A program made the position numbers and the translations under genes. A stretch of 64,000 bases of DNA from contig NZ_CP090064.1 in the NCBI RefSeq assembly GCF_023100685.1, positions 1,984,001-2,048,000 on the forward strand, written 5' to 3'. Source of the DNA: Proteus vulgaris. GTDB lineage: Bacteria > Pseudomonadota > Gammaproteobacteria > Enterobacterales > Enterobacteriaceae. Shown piece by piece: positions 1 through 9,231 of the stretch. How positions within the stretch are numbered: position 1 is the stretch's first letter; the number at the start of each line of letters is the position of its first letter. The notes under the pieces are model-generated. The model was not told the origin of the DNA. It ran no database searches and worked only from the letters and a program-made list of their open reading frames with translations.

Positions 1-498
1 AAAGATAAAGGTCAAAATGGTTAAACCGAAGACTTTAAAATTAACCCAAGTCTCTTCTGGTAAAGAGAATGCCACGTAGATATTACCTAAGGCACAAGCA
101 AAAAAGAAAATCACCCAAGCTATATTTACTTTTTTCCAATTAGCCGCAGGCATGGCAAGCTCTTTACCTAACATTCTTTCCATTAATGTTTTAGGTGTAA
201 ATAGTTGCATACCAATTAATACAACGGCAAAAATGGCATATATGGCCGTGACTTTCCATTTAATAAAATCAGCCGAATGGAAGAAGATAGTTAATGAGCC
301 AAAAATAGTGACAACAATAGCCGTAATGAGTGGTGCTTTTTCAACTTTATGGAAAATAAGCCACGTCAAGCCGACTGAAATCCACGTAGCGACAATTAAT
401 GCACCTGAAGCGTAGAAAATATCTTGCCATTTATAGAAGATAAAAAACACTAATAGTGGAGCGAAATCAAGTAATTGCTTAAGCCAGCCATTTTTCAT
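1..498 (-). CDS. yciB: YciB/IspZ inner-membrane septation protein (3' end cut by window)
   Basis: The minus strand from the ATG at 498 reads MKNGWLKQLLDFAPLLVFF and stays open to the window edge (166 codons). It is a string of hydrophobic segments typical of the YciB/IspZ family, which is about 180 residues long, so only the last dozen or so residues are missing. The family is a polytopic inner-membrane protein linked to envelope and septum synthesis. In E. coli it lies beside yciC and yciA; here a SulP transporter separates it from yciC. The plus-strand ORF at 152-415 is its antisense shadow. Confidence 0.9.
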   Translation of the reverse strand, partial: MKNGWLKQLLDFAPLLVFFIFYKWQDIFYASGALIVATWISVGLTWLIFHKVEKAPLITAIVVTIFGSLTIFFHSADFIKWKVTAIYAIFAVVLIGMQLFTPKTLMERMLGKELAMPAANWKKVNIAWVIFFFACALGNIYVAFSLPEETWVNFKVFGLTILTFIF

Positions 499-806
499 AA
501 CAAATAGGAACCTATGGTAATTAAATTCATAAACTAGGCTATTCTAATGCAAAGCGACAGGAAATGGGTAAACAATTGCATATCTTTAATTATGAAGTGC
601 TGATTTATATAAAAAACACGGTTTTCCTCTGAAATAACTCAATGAAAAATCAACATAATTGCATTTAGGGGGAATTAAAATTAAAGCTTGAGTTATGAAA
701 GGGGATTTTAATATCACTCTAGTATATGATTCAGTAACTCATCAACATTATCGCTACTTTTTGATGAATGCATAGATAAAAAAGTATTTCTGATAAGAGG
801 AAATCA

Positions 807-2612
807 ATGAACGGAAAAAGAATAATAAAATGGATGCCAGGATTAGGCTTATTGTTTAATTATAAGCGTGATTATTTTGGCTATGACTTAAAAGCAGGGC
901 TTTCTGTTGCCGCCGTTGCATTGCCAGTCGCAATTGCTTATACCGAATTATTAGGGATTAACCCAATTGTTGGATTATATGCCTGTATTTTTCCGATGAT
1001 TATTTATGCGTTATTTGGCACATCGCGGCAGTTAATTACAGGGCCTGATGCCGCAACTTGTGCTGTTATTGCTGCCGTTGTTATTCCATTATCTGCTGGT
1101 GACGAGAATGCTAGATGGCAACTTGCAATTATTATGACGGCAATGACGGGATTTTGGTGTATTTTAGCCAGCCATTTTCGGTTAGGGGCTTTTACTGATT
1201 TTCTATCTCGACCTATTTTACAAGGACTTTTAAATGGTGTCGCGATCACCATTATGGTTGGGCAAATCAGCAAAGTATTTGGTTTTGATACTTCCCCCGA
1301 TCACCTAATTGAAAAATTAATTGAAGTTCCATTTCGATTAATGGATGCGCATTTACCCACAGTGTTAATGTCTGCAATAACATTAGCACTCTTATTAGGC
1401 ATTCGTTATTTTCGTAGTCGATGGCCAGCCCCTTTAATTGCGATGGTCGTGATGACGTATTTAAGTTGGCAATTTGATTTAGCAAGCTTTGGTATTGCTA
1501 TCGTAGATAAAGATGCAGGAAATGTTGATCTGTTTTTACCTGTTGTATCTATGACGGGATTCCATCCTGGTGTCTTGAGAGAATTGTTAGTTCCATCTAT
1601 AAACTTGGCAGTTATTAGCTTCGTGAGTTTTATGATGACGGCCCGCAGTTTTGCCAGTAAGAACGGTTATGATGTCGATGCAGATCAAGAGTTAAAAGCG
1701 TTAGGTATTGCCAATATTGCGGCAGCGCTTTCTCAAGGATTTGCGGTTAGTGCGGCAAGTAGTCGTACTGCAGTCAATGACTCTGTTGGTGGGAAAACGC
1801 AGTTAGTTTCTATTATCGCAGCACTGGTTATTCTGCTAGTACTATTATTTATGACTGATTTTCTCGCCTATATTCCATTATCTTCATTAGGCATAGTCTT
1901 GATTGTTTCTTCATGGTCTTTACTAAGTATTCGTCATATTTGGTCTTATCGTAAACGTAATAAACAAGCATTTACCTTGGCATCATTCACCTTATTAGCT
2001 GTGTTATTGGCAGGGCTAATTAATGGTATCGGTTTTGCCGTTTTATTAGGTTTGTTACAATTTTTACGTATTGTTTTTCGTCCAAGCGATCAATTATTGG
2101 GTGTTGATGAACAGGGTATGGTTCACTCAATGAATAAAGATAATGGCATTGAGCCTATTGATGGCTTAATGATGTATCGGTTTAATTCACCACTGACTTA
2201 TTTTAATGTGGGTTATTTTAAAAAACGGGTACTCCAACTTGTTGATAATGCACCTCAACGACCAGCATGGTTAGCGGTAGATGCAGCTGTAAGCTTTACC
2301 TATGACGATGTCAGTGTGTTTGCTGCTATTGATGAACTAATACGAGAATTGCGAATAAAAGGCGTTAAATTAGTTTTAGCTGGGCGCAGAACAGAATTAA
2401 ATCGTTGGATTGAACGTAATAAGATTTCACTCAATGAAGATGATTTGATTATTGCTCCCGATCTTTATTTTGTGATCCGACTTTATCAAAGCCGACAACA
2501 AATTAAAGAGAAGCAAAAAGAAGCAAGAAAAGAGGCATTAAAGCAAGAAGCTGAGAATAGCGAAGACTCGATATTAGAAGTGCCAATAGAGAGCCATGCA
2601 TCAACACATTAA
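807..2612 (+). CDS. SulP-family anion transporter with C-terminal STAS domain
   Basis: 601 residues. The N-terminal part (about 1-430) is a multi-pass membrane domain with the SulP signature region GTSRQLITGPDAA near residues 72-84 and an early GLYACIFPMIIYALFG segment. A soluble STAS domain follows (about 445-560, around VDAAVSFTYDDVSVF), then a charged tail rich in K and E. SulP proteins carry sulfate, bicarbonate or C4-dicarboxylates with H+ or Na+; the substrate cannot be read from sequence. The ATG has a good AGAGGAAA ribosome site. It sits between yciB and yciC, which are adjacent in E. coli, so it is an insertion relative to that order. A strong hairpin terminator follows. Confidence 0.88.
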   Translation: MNGKRIIKWMPGLGLLFNYKRDYFGYDLKAGLSVAAVALPVAIAYTELLGINPIVGLYACIFPMIIYALFGTSRQLITGPDAATCAVIAAVVIPLSAGDENARWQLAIIMTAMTGFWCILASHFRLGAFTDFLSRPILQGLLNGVAITIMVGQISKVFGFDTSPDHLIEKLIEVPFRLMDAHLPTVLMSAITLALLLGIRYFRSRWPAPLIAMVVMTYLSWQFDLASFGIAIVDKDAGNVDLFLPVVSMTGFHPGVLRELLVPSINLAVISFVSFMMTARSFASKNGYDVDADQELKALGIANIAAALSQGFAVSAASSRTAVNDSVGGKTQLVSIIAALVILLVLLFMTDFLAYIPLSSLGIVLIVSSWSLLSIRHIWSYRKRNKQAFTLASFTLLAVLLAGLINGIGFAVLLGLLQFLRIVFRPSDQLLGVDEQGMVHSMNKDNGIEPIDGLMMYRFNSPLTYFNVGYFKKRVLQLVDNAPQRPAWLAVDAAVSFTYDDVSVFAAIDELIRELRIKGVKLVLAGRRTELNRWIERNKISLNEDDLIIAPDLYFVIRLYQSRQQIKEKQKEARKEALKQEAENSEDSILEVPIESHASTH

Positions 2613-2650
2613 GCATTTTGGTTAAGTTTTACCAGTGGTGATGAATACAA

Positions 2651-2697
2651 AGTAAAATCCCGTGATAAGTTGTTAGCTTATACACGGGATTTTTTAT
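2651..2697. terminator. Bidirectional intrinsic terminator between sulP and yciC
   Basis: AAAATCCCGTG (2654-2664) pairs with CACGGGATTTT (2683-2693), flanked by A-rich and T-rich runs. It lies between two convergent genes and can serve both. Confidence 0.8.
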
Positions 2698-2732
2698 CGG
2701 TAAATTTTGTAGATAGCTATGCTTTGAACAAA

Positions 2733-3506
2733 TTAGCGAGTTTGTTGTGTTGTGTATTTGTTTTCAACCAACATAAACAAACGAAATAGGTAAATAATCA
2801 TCCACGCTGAAGCCATATTTTTCAAAAGATAGAATAAGAAATTATGGACAAGATCAGGTAGTTGAATTGTAAGATTACTTACAAAACCAATACCAAACTG
2901 CAATAAGATCCAAATGCCTAATGCAGGAATAAGTGATCCTGATTCACTAAATCCAATTTTCCAACCTAAACGTATTGCACTTCCCATATTTTGTTGGCGC
3001 ACTAAAACAACGGGGGCTAATGCAAAACCAATGAGCAAAATGATGCCAGGAATAATCATCACCATAAAACCAGCGCTAATTAAAATAGAGCACAGGACAA
3101 TCAGTAAAAACATTTTTGGTAAGCGAGGTAAGCAGGCGTTAAATGTTTGCCCTAAGGTGACATTATGACCTGCAGAGATTGCCATAGCGAACATCAATAA
3201 GGTGAGAACCAAGATGCTTTGCTGTAATGTTTCGAATGCATACAGTGATAATACTTTTTTGGCAACACCCACGACACTGTTTGACATTGCTTCTAACTCG
3301 GCAGGAGAAGCAGAAGAAAGTTGTGTATTTTTAAAATTAGCCACAAATTCAATCATCAATTGGTATTCTTGAGGATTAGGGCCAATTAAGACATGAACTA
3401 TTGCTAAAACAACAGCAAGGATAGCGGAAAGGGTAACAATACTACGTCGTTCATTCTTATAAAAATTAAGACTGTCTCGATAGATTGTGCGTGCCGTGGT
3501 AGGCAT
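2733..3506 (-). CDS. yciC: YciC, UPF0259 family inner-membrane protein
   Basis: 257 residues with about six hydrophobic segments, e.g. MFLLIVLCSILISAGFMVMI near residue 130 and a C-terminal MASAWMIIYLFRLFMLV. Length and composition match the YciC/UPF0259 family (E. coli 247 residues), whose function is not established. It is convergent with the SulP gene and divergent from ompW, as in the E. coli yciB-yciC-ompW neighbourhood. The start is the ATG preceded by an AGGAGC-type ribosome site. Confidence 0.88.
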   Translation of the reverse strand: MPTTARTIYRDSLNFYKNERRSIVTLSAILAVVLAIVHVLIGPNPQEYQLMIEFVANFKNTQLSSASPAELEAMSNSVVGVAKKVLSLYAFETLQQSILVLTLLMFAMAISAGHNVTLGQTFNACLPRLPKMFLLIVLCSILISAGFMVMIIPGIILLIGFALAPVVLVRQQNMGSAIRLGWKIGFSESGSLIPALGIWILLQFGIGFVSNLTIQLPDLVHNFLFYLLKNMASAWMIIYLFRLFMLVENKYTTQQTR

Positions 3507-3939
3507 GAAACTGCTCCTATAAAAATAGACTGTGTCAATGCGCGCTATTGTACCTTTTACAACAGCAAAAAGGGATATTTTCTATCAAACCGCTTATTAA
3601 GCTTATTTCTTGATCTTGATAGTCACTGCACACTCATTATTTAAATTAAACCAAACATTATTTTAACATAAAAATAACCTTATTTTTAAATGTGTCTTTT
3701 TAGGATATTTTTTATTCAAAAAATATTACTAATAATAAATTTAATTATAAGAAAAAATTGTATTAATGGGTAATTTGATGTGGATCAATTATAAATAATC
3801 ATATTGATAAATAATAAAAAGAGAAATAACACTTTCTGCAAAAATAATTCCAAAGTTGTGATCGGTATTAGATCATAATTATCAATAAATGGTTATATTT
3901 TTAGCGGAGATTTTACTTATTACAGGAATGGGTTAAATA
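3507..3939. other. yciC-ompW intergenic regulatory region
   Basis: 433 bases of very AT-rich DNA between divergent yciC and ompW, with no credible ORF. It holds a perfect FNR-type site (listed separately) and a second small dyad, TGATC-7 nt-GATCA, at 3859-3875. I assume the ompW promoter lies here but did not fix its -35/-10 boxes. Confidence 0.6.
3775..3788 (+). promoter_or_regulatory. FNR binding site upstream of ompW
   Basis: TTGATGTGGATCAA is an exact match to the FNR consensus TTGAT-N4-ATCAA, centred about 158 bases before the ompW ATG. E. coli ompW is known to be controlled by oxygen through FNR and ArcA, which supports the assignment. The distance is long for a class II site, so direct activation at this position is inference. 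Confidence 0.75.
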
Positions 3940-4575
3940 ATGAAAAAACTTTCTGCGCTTATTTTAGCGGCTGCAACTCTTGCGCCTTCTATTTCTTTCG
4001 CTCACCAAGCGGGTGATTTCTTATTCCGTGCAGGTACTGCAACTGTTCGTCCTAATGCAGGCTCTGATAATGTATTAGATATTGGTCATTTTGAAGCTAA
4101 TAATAATACCCAATTAGGTTTAACTTTCGGGTATATGATCACTGATAATATTGGTGTTGAATTATTAGCAGCGACTCCTTTTGAGCACAAAGTATCATTA
4201 ACAAACTTTGGTGAAATTGCGACAGTTAAACATTTACCACCAACATTAATGGCACAATATTACTTTGGTAATGGTGAAGATAAATTACGTCCTTATTTAG
4301 GTGCAGGTCTTAACTTTACTACTTTCTTTGATGAAAAATTCAATTCAGCGGGTAAAGATGCTGGTTTATCTGACTTAGACCTCAAGGATTCATGGGGCTT
4401 TGCAGCACAAGCTGGTTTAGATTATAACCTCGATAAAAACTGGATGTTGAATGCGTCTGTTTGGTGGATGAATATCGAAACGGATGTTAAATTTAAAGCG
4501 GGTGATGATAGACAATCAATCAGTACACGTTTAGACCCATTTGTATTTATGTTTGGTGTGGGCTACCGTTTCTAA
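3940..4575 (+). CDS. ompW: Outer membrane protein W
   Basis: 211 residues. A signal peptide (about 1-21, ending SISFA before HQAGDF) precedes an eight-strand beta-barrel with alternating aromatic/polar strands and the expected C-terminal Phe (GVGYRF), the signal for Bam-dependent insertion. OmpW forms a small hydrophobic channel for hydrophobic or small polar solutes and is oxygen- and stress-regulated. The upstream FNR box fits that. An intrinsic terminator follows 33 bases after the stop. Length matches E. coli OmpW (212 residues). Confidence 0.95.
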   Translation: MKKLSALILAAATLAPSISFAHQAGDFLFRAGTATVRPNAGSDNVLDIGHFEANNNTQLGLTFGYMITDNIGVELLAATPFEHKVSLTNFGEIATVKHLPPTLMAQYYFGNGEDKLRPYLGAGLNFTTFFDEKFNSAGKDAGLSDLDLKDSWGFAAQAGLDYNLDKNWMLNASVWWMNIETDVKFKAGDDRQSISTRLDPFVFMFGVGYRF

Positions 4576-4607
4576 TTATTCTTTCTTTAAAAGAATATCT
4601 CATAATG

Positions 4608-4636
4608 AAAAGCGAAGATTATCTTCGCTTTTTTAT
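4608..4636 (+). terminator. ompW intrinsic terminator
   Basis: AAAAGCGAAGAT (4608-4619) and its exact complement ATCTTCGCTTTT (4621-4632) form a long stem ending in a T run, just after ompW. Confidence 0.85.
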
Positions 4637-5180
4637 GTTTTAAATTCACAGACAACACTCATTTTTAGATTATCAAAAGATATCATTTTATTGTTAATAC
4701 TTAAAATAAGAGTCATTTTTAAATAATGTTAAATAAATAAAGGTGTATTTAAAATGGAACATTTTATATTTAAATATCTTCTAAGTTGTATTTAATATAC
4801 ATCTTAATGCTTGGATATAAATAAATTAAAAATTATTTATTTCTATTTATTAATAATAAATAGCATTGTAATTGATAAAATTGGGTATTTTATAGATGCA
4901 TTTAAAATACATCTTTATATTTAATTTTAGTAAAAGTGCGTTATCTATCAATGGATAGATAAAATCTATAGAGAAATAAAAAGGATTAGCAAGGTCTCAC
5001 ACTGATAATAACAAAGCGGTTGGTTTTTGAATGAAAAATGATTAGCAATTCTTTTGTTTTGCTCTTTTTGTGAGCTATTTTTAAAGCTCGACAAAAGCAG
5101 GCTATTTTTGATTAATTTTAGTTTTTTGCAAAATTTGATCTGAATTATGATAATCGCTACAAATAAACATAAACTTATAA
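4637..5180. other. Gene-free AT-rich gap after ompW
   Basis: No convincing ORF on either strand. A stem-loop occurs at about 5063-5098: CTTTTTGTGAGCT pairs with AGCTCGACAAAAG with small bulges. I recognise no promoter or RNA gene here with confidence. Confidence 0.4.
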
Positions 5181-5182
5181 AC

Positions 5183-5206
5183 GAAAAAAGACCACCGAAG
5201 TGGTCT
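5183..5206 (-). terminator. Terminator of the BON lipoprotein gene (TTCG tetraloop)
   Basis: On the minus strand AGACCAC-TTCG-GTGGTCT is followed by a T run. The stem is closed C(TTCG)G, an especially stable tetraloop, 39 bases after the stop at 5245. Confidence 0.85.
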
Positions 5207-5244
5207 AAACGTAAAGCTAAAGAAAGACTAGAATAAAAAAGGGA

Positions 5245-5559
5245 TCAGCGAACAACCATAGAGTTGATAACGCCTTTTACGCCTGTAACTTTGCGTGTTG
5301 TTTCAATGGCACGATTAGCATCCGCTTGAGAAGAAACGAAACCACTTAATTGAACTTTACCTTTAAAAGTTTCAACGCTAATTTGTGTTGAATTAAGATT
5401 TTTTTCACCGATTAGTGCTGTTTTAACTTTGGTGGTGATCACGGAGTCATCAAAATAACCCCCAGTACCTTCTGACGTTGCAGTTGGAGAACATGCAGAC
5501 AACGTAAATGCCATCAGTAATGCCGCCATGACAGCAGAGATTTTTGCCCATAGTTTCAT
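5245..5559 (-). CDS. BON-domain lipoprotein
   Basis: 104 residues from the ATG at 5559, chosen because GGAG lies 7 bases upstream. The lipoprotein signal peptide ends in LSAC (Cys23) with Ser at +2, predicting the outer membrane inner leaflet. A single BON domain follows (about 35-104: DDSVITTKVKTALI, VQLSGFVSSQADANRAI, GVKGVINSMVVR), as in OsmY, DolP and related envelope proteins that bind phospholipid surfaces. It has only one BON domain, so it is not a full DolP or OsmY. It lies downstream of the trp operon on the same strand but is separated by 270 bases and probably has its own promoter. Confidence 0.85.
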   Translation of the reverse strand: MKLWAKISAVMAALLMAFTLSACSPTATSEGTGGYFDDSVITTKVKTALIGEKNLNSTQISVETFKGKVQLSGFVSSQADANRAIETTRKVTGVKGVINSMVVR

Positions 5560-5781
5560 TATCAAACTCCTTATACATTGCGTAATTGATTGAGTATTTC
5601 TGAAAAGAAAATATAAAGCACTTTATAAAGTATGTGCAAAAAATAAAATATTGCCAAATTTTTATAGGTATTAATTGTGTTACTTTAACTGGAGAAAGAA
5701 GAGGGATTGCGCCATTTCATGCAGACTAAGCCCAAAAACGGGCTTTCAAAAGCGAGAGTCAATAAATGATGAATTAAGAGT

Positions 5782-5824
5782 AATCCGCTTAGAAAAATAG
5801 CAAACTATTCTCCTAAAGCGGATT
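5782..5824 (-). terminator. Stem-loop after trpA, probable trp operon end
   Basis: AATCCGCTT (5782-5790) pairs with AAGCGGATT (5816-5824), and an inner AATAG/CTATT pair (5796-5800, 5805-5809) extends the fold. It starts 12 bases past the trpA stop. There is no strong T run, so it may be a rho-dependent end or 3'-stabilising structure. A second small hairpin (AAGCCC/GGGCTT) lies at 5728-5745. Confidence 0.5.
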
Positions 5825-5835
5825 GATTACGATAG

Positions 5836-6642
5836 TTATGCGAGTGTAGCCGCTTTCATTTCTTTGACAAATTGAGTAAGCGCTTTAAGCATCACTTCAG
5901 GTTGATGAAGATTTTTCTCAATAATTTGTACAACGGCTGATCCTGAAATAGCACCCGCGGCACCATTTGCAATAGCCTCTTTGACTTGTTTTGGCTCTGA
6001 AATACCAAATCCTTGTAATGCAGGTGGTGCATTATAAGTTTTTAATTTGTCAGTAAGGTGTGTTAGCGATTGTTCAGCACGTTTATCTGTTCCTGTTACG
6101 CCAGCTCTTGAGAGTAAATAGGTATAGCCTTTACCTGAGATGGCTAATTCTTGTAAAAGCTCATCATCAGCGTTAGGCGGGCAAATAAAGATAGGATCGA
6201 TATTCACTCGCTGGGCTGCTTCTCGGAACTCTTTTGATTCACGTAAGGGCACATCACCAATTAAGACAGAATCGACACCAGCTTGTTGGCATTTACCATA
6301 AAAATTATCAATCCCATTACTAAAAACAAGGTTGGCATAAACTAATAGACCAATAGGAATATTAGGATGTTTTTTACGTACATTGGTTAATAGCGCAAAG
6401 CACTCAGTGGGGGTTACGCCAACATTGAGGGCTCGTAAATTAGCGCCTTGAATAGTAGGACCATCTGCAAGAGGATCGGAAAAAGGAATACCAATCTCTA
6501 AAGCATCTGCACCACCTTCAATTAACGCATCAATAATTTGTAGTGATAGCTCAGGAGAAGGATCACCTAATGTTACAAAGGGAACAAATGCACCTTGTTG
6601 TTTTTGTGCTAATGCATCAAAGCAGTTTTGATAACGGCTCAT
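5836..6642 (-). CDS. trpA: Tryptophan synthase alpha subunit
   Basis: 268 residues, identical in length to E. coli TrpA. It is a TIM barrel that cleaves indole-3-glycerol phosphate to indole and glyceraldehyde 3-phosphate, passing indole to TrpB. The catalytic region [20 protein letters not shown] carries the conserved Glu and Asp. The phosphate-binding [10 protein letters not shown] and [12 protein letters not shown] segments are near the C-terminus. The trpB stop and trpA start overlap as TAATG (sharing the A at 6642), which implies translational coupling. It is the last gene of the trp operon. Confidence 0.98.
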   Translation of the reverse strand: MSRYQNCFDALAQKQQGAFVPFVTLGDPSPELSLQIIDALIEGGADALEIGIPFSDPLADGPTIQGANLRALNVGVTPTECFALLTNVRKKHPNIPIGLLVYANLVFSNGIDNFYGKCQQAGVDSVLIGDVPLRESKEFREAAQRVNIDPIFICPPNADDELLQELAISGKGYTYLLSRAGVTGTDKRAEQSLTHLTDKLKTYNAPPALQGFGISEPKQVKEAIANGAAGAISGSAVVQIIEKNLHQPEVMLKALTQFVKEMKAATLA

Positions 6643-7832
6643 TAGATTTCTCCTCTTGCTGCTAAAATATCGTTTACAGTAAAAATGTCTTTATCGCCAC
6701 GGCCTGATAAGTTCACAATCAGTAATTGCTCTTTATCAGGATTTTGAGCAATTAATTTAAGTGCGTAAGCTAGAGCATGAGAGGATTCTAATGCTGGGAT
6801 AATACCTTCTCGGCGTGAGAGTGCTTTAAATGCTTCTATGGCTTCATCATCTGTAACAGAAACATAATCAGCACGACCAATGCTATTTAGATGTGCGTGC
6901 TGAGGCCCGACAGATGGGAAGTCAAGACCTGCTGAAATTGAATAAGATTCTTCAATTTGTCCTTCATCTGTCTGCATAATAGGGGATTTCATCCCAAAAT
7001 AGATCCCTAATTTACCATGTTTTAGTGGTGCGCCATGTTCACCCGTTTCAATGCCTTTACCTGCAGGTTCAACACCAATTAGCTGTACTGACGTTTCAGG
7101 AATAAATGAAGCAAATAACCCGATAGCATTTGAACCACCACCAATACAGGCAATAGCTGCATCGGGTAGACGGCCTTCACGCTCTAGGATCTGTGCTTTA
7201 GCTTCATCACCAATCATACGTTGGAATTCGCGTACAATTGTTGGGTAAGGATGGGGGCCTGCTGCGGTTCCTAGTAAATAGTGAGCGCGATCGTAACAAC
7301 CAGACCAGTCGCGTAATGCTTCATTACAGGCATCTTTTAGGGTAGATGAGCCACTATGAACAGGAATAACTTCAGCACCCATTAAGCGCATACGAAAGAC
7401 GTTAGGTGATTGACGTTCAACGTCTTTTGCACCCATATAGATACGACATTTCATATTAAGTAGTGCGCAGGCCAAAGCAGTTGCAACACCATGTTGACCT
7501 GCACCCGTTTCCGCAATTATTTCGGTTTTCCCCATACGTTTTGCCAGTAATGCTTGACCTAATACTTGGTTAGTTTTATGAGCGCCACCATGCAGTAAAT
7601 CTTCACGTTTTAGATATAAACGAGTTCGCGTGCCTTCTGTTAAATTACGGCAAAGGGTTAATGCTGTTGGTCTACCTGCATAATTTTTTAATAAATCTTG
7701 GAATTCTTGCTGAAATGACGGATCGTTTTGTGCATCAATAAAAGCTTGTTCGAGTTGATCCAATGCAGGAATTAAGATTTCAGGTACATATTGGCCACCA
7801 AATTCGCCAAAGTAGGGGTTAAGTTTTCTCAT
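6642..7832 (-). CDS. trpB: Tryptophan synthase beta subunit
   Basis: 396 residues. This PLP enzyme condenses indole with serine to give tryptophan. The PLP lysine lies in [17 protein letters not shown] (around residue 86), and the phosphate-binding loop GGGSNAIG is near 231-238. The [10 protein letters not shown] segment at about 110 is conserved. N-terminal [17 protein letters not shown] is typical. It is 39 bases downstream of trpC and overlaps trpA by one base. Confidence 0.98.
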   Translation of the reverse strand: MRKLNPYFGEFGGQYVPEILIPALDQLEQAFIDAQNDPSFQQEFQDLLKNYAGRPTALTLCRNLTEGTRTRLYLKREDLLHGGAHKTNQVLGQALLAKRMGKTEIIAETGAGQHGVATALACALLNMKCRIYMGAKDVERQSPNVFRMRLMGAEVIPVHSGSSTLKDACNEALRDWSGCYDRAHYLLGTAAGPHPYPTIVREFQRMIGDEAKAQILEREGRLPDAAIACIGGGSNAIGLFASFIPETSVQLIGVEPAGKGIETGEHGAPLKHGKLGIYFGMKSPIMQTDEGQIEESYSISAGLDFPSVGPQHAHLNSIGRADYVSVTDDEAIEAFKALSRREGIIPALESSHALAYALKLIAQNPDKEQLLIVNLSGRGDKDIFTVNDILAARGEI

Positions 7833-7871
7833 TGTGATGTCATCCTGTTTAAAATTTTATCTTTATGAAAT

Positions 7872-9227
7872 TTAGTTTCGCTGTAATTGTGCAAATACTT
7901 GGTTCAGACGTTGCGTATCTTTTATGCCAGGAGCCGATTCTACTCCGGAGTTAAAATCAAGCCCGATACAGCCTGTTTTAACTGCATCTAAACAGTTTTC
8001 ACTGTTAAGACCACCTGCAAGTAATGCTTTTTCACGTATTGTGTTTGGAATTTTTTGCCAATTAAACGTTGTTCCTGTACCGCCTGTGCCGTTATCAAGT
8101 ACATATTTATTAACGTGTAAAACAGGAGGAATATCACTGTGGATTGCCATGTTTATTGCTTGCCAAATCTCACAGCTAGGCTGAATTTTTTGTCTAAGTT
8201 GCTCAATAAACTGAGCATCTTCTTGCCCATGTAATTGAATGGCAGATAAATTAAGTTTTTCAGCATAGTCACAAATAAGTGCAATGGGCTGGTTTTGAAA
8301 AACACCTACAAATGCTAAGGGAGCTTGTGTTATCAGCTCTTGGGCTTGTGACAATGTCACTTTTCGCGGGGATTCCTCTGCGAAAATCAATCCCGCATAA
8401 TAAGCACCGGCTTGATAAACCGCTTTTACATCTTGTGTACGAGTTAACCCGCACACTTTATGCTTTCCCAAAACGAGTGCTCTTACTGCTTGGTCAATAT
8501 TTTCTTGTGACATTAAGGCACTACCTACCAAAAAACCATTAGCATATTGGCTTAACTCTTGGACCTGTTGATGGGTATGAATACCTGACTCGCTGATCAC
8601 GATGGTATCTTCAGGTAAACCTTGGCTTAATTGCGGAGTACGTGCTAAATCAATAGAGAGATCACGCAAGTCGCGATTATTAATACCAATAACTTTGGCA
8701 TTAAGCTTAATTGCTCGTTGACGCTCTTCTTCTGTGCTGACTTCGGTCAATACACCCATATTTAATTGATGAGCAACCGTTGATAGCGCGCGATATTGTT
8801 CATCGTCTAAGACAGAGAGCATTAATAAAATCGCATCTGCTTGATAAAAACGTGCTAAATAGATTTGGTAATCATCAATAATAAAATCTTTGCACAAAAC
8901 GGGCTGATGTACGGCTTGACTGACTTGACGTAAATAATCAAAGTTTCCTTGAAAATACTTTTCATCAGTTAATACCGAAATTGCCGCAGCATAAGGCTGA
9001 TAAATTTTTGCAATTGTAGCGGGATCAAAATCAGCACGAATTAATCCTTTTGAGGGCGATGCTTTTTTACACTCTAAAATAAAAACAGTATTAGGTTGAG
9101 TTAATGCCTGATAAAACGAGCGTGTTGATGGCACTATTTGATGCACAAATTCTGATAATGGTTGGCTTGCTTTACGTGCAATCAGATATTCTGCTTTATC
9201 TTTTACAATGGCGTTTAATACAGTCAT
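7872..9227 (-). CDS. trpC: Bifunctional indole-3-glycerol-phosphate synthase / phosphoribosylanthranilate isomerase
   Basis: 451 residues made of two TIM barrels. Residues 1-255 are TrpC (ILECKKASPSKGLIR, VLCKDFIIDDYQIYLAR, VIGINNRDL, VISESGI). Residues 256-451 are TrpF (KVCGLTRTQDVKAV, LSAIQLHGQED, LAGGLNSENCLDAV, LDFNSGVESAPGIKD). They catalyse two successive steps, isomerisation of phosphoribosylanthranilate and then ring closure to indole glycerol phosphate. The TrpC-TrpF fusion is the standard enterobacterial arrangement (E. coli 453 residues). The start codon follows trpD by four bases, so the two are coupled. Confidence 0.97.
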   Translation of the reverse strand: MTVLNAIVKDKAEYLIARKASQPLSEFVHQIVPSTRSFYQALTQPNTVFILECKKASPSKGLIRADFDPATIAKIYQPYAAAISVLTDEKYFQGNFDYLRQVSQAVHQPVLCKDFIIDDYQIYLARFYQADAILLMLSVLDDEQYRALSTVAHQLNMGVLTEVSTEEERQRAIKLNAKVIGINNRDLRDLSIDLARTPQLSQGLPEDTIVISESGIHTHQQVQELSQYANGFLVGSALMSQENIDQAVRALVLGKHKVCGLTRTQDVKAVYQAGAYYAGLIFAEESPRKVTLSQAQELITQAPLAFVGVFQNQPIALICDYAEKLNLSAIQLHGQEDAQFIEQLRQKIQPSCEIWQAINMAIHSDIPPVLHVNKYVLDNGTGGTGTTFNWQKIPNTIREKALLAGGLNSENCLDAVKTGCIGLDFNSGVESAPGIKDTQRLNQVFAQLQRN

Positions 9228-9231
9228 GTTT

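Noticed and set aside
152..415. Plus-strand 87-residue ORF
   Set aside because: Antisense to yciB, whose strand gives a continuous membrane protein.
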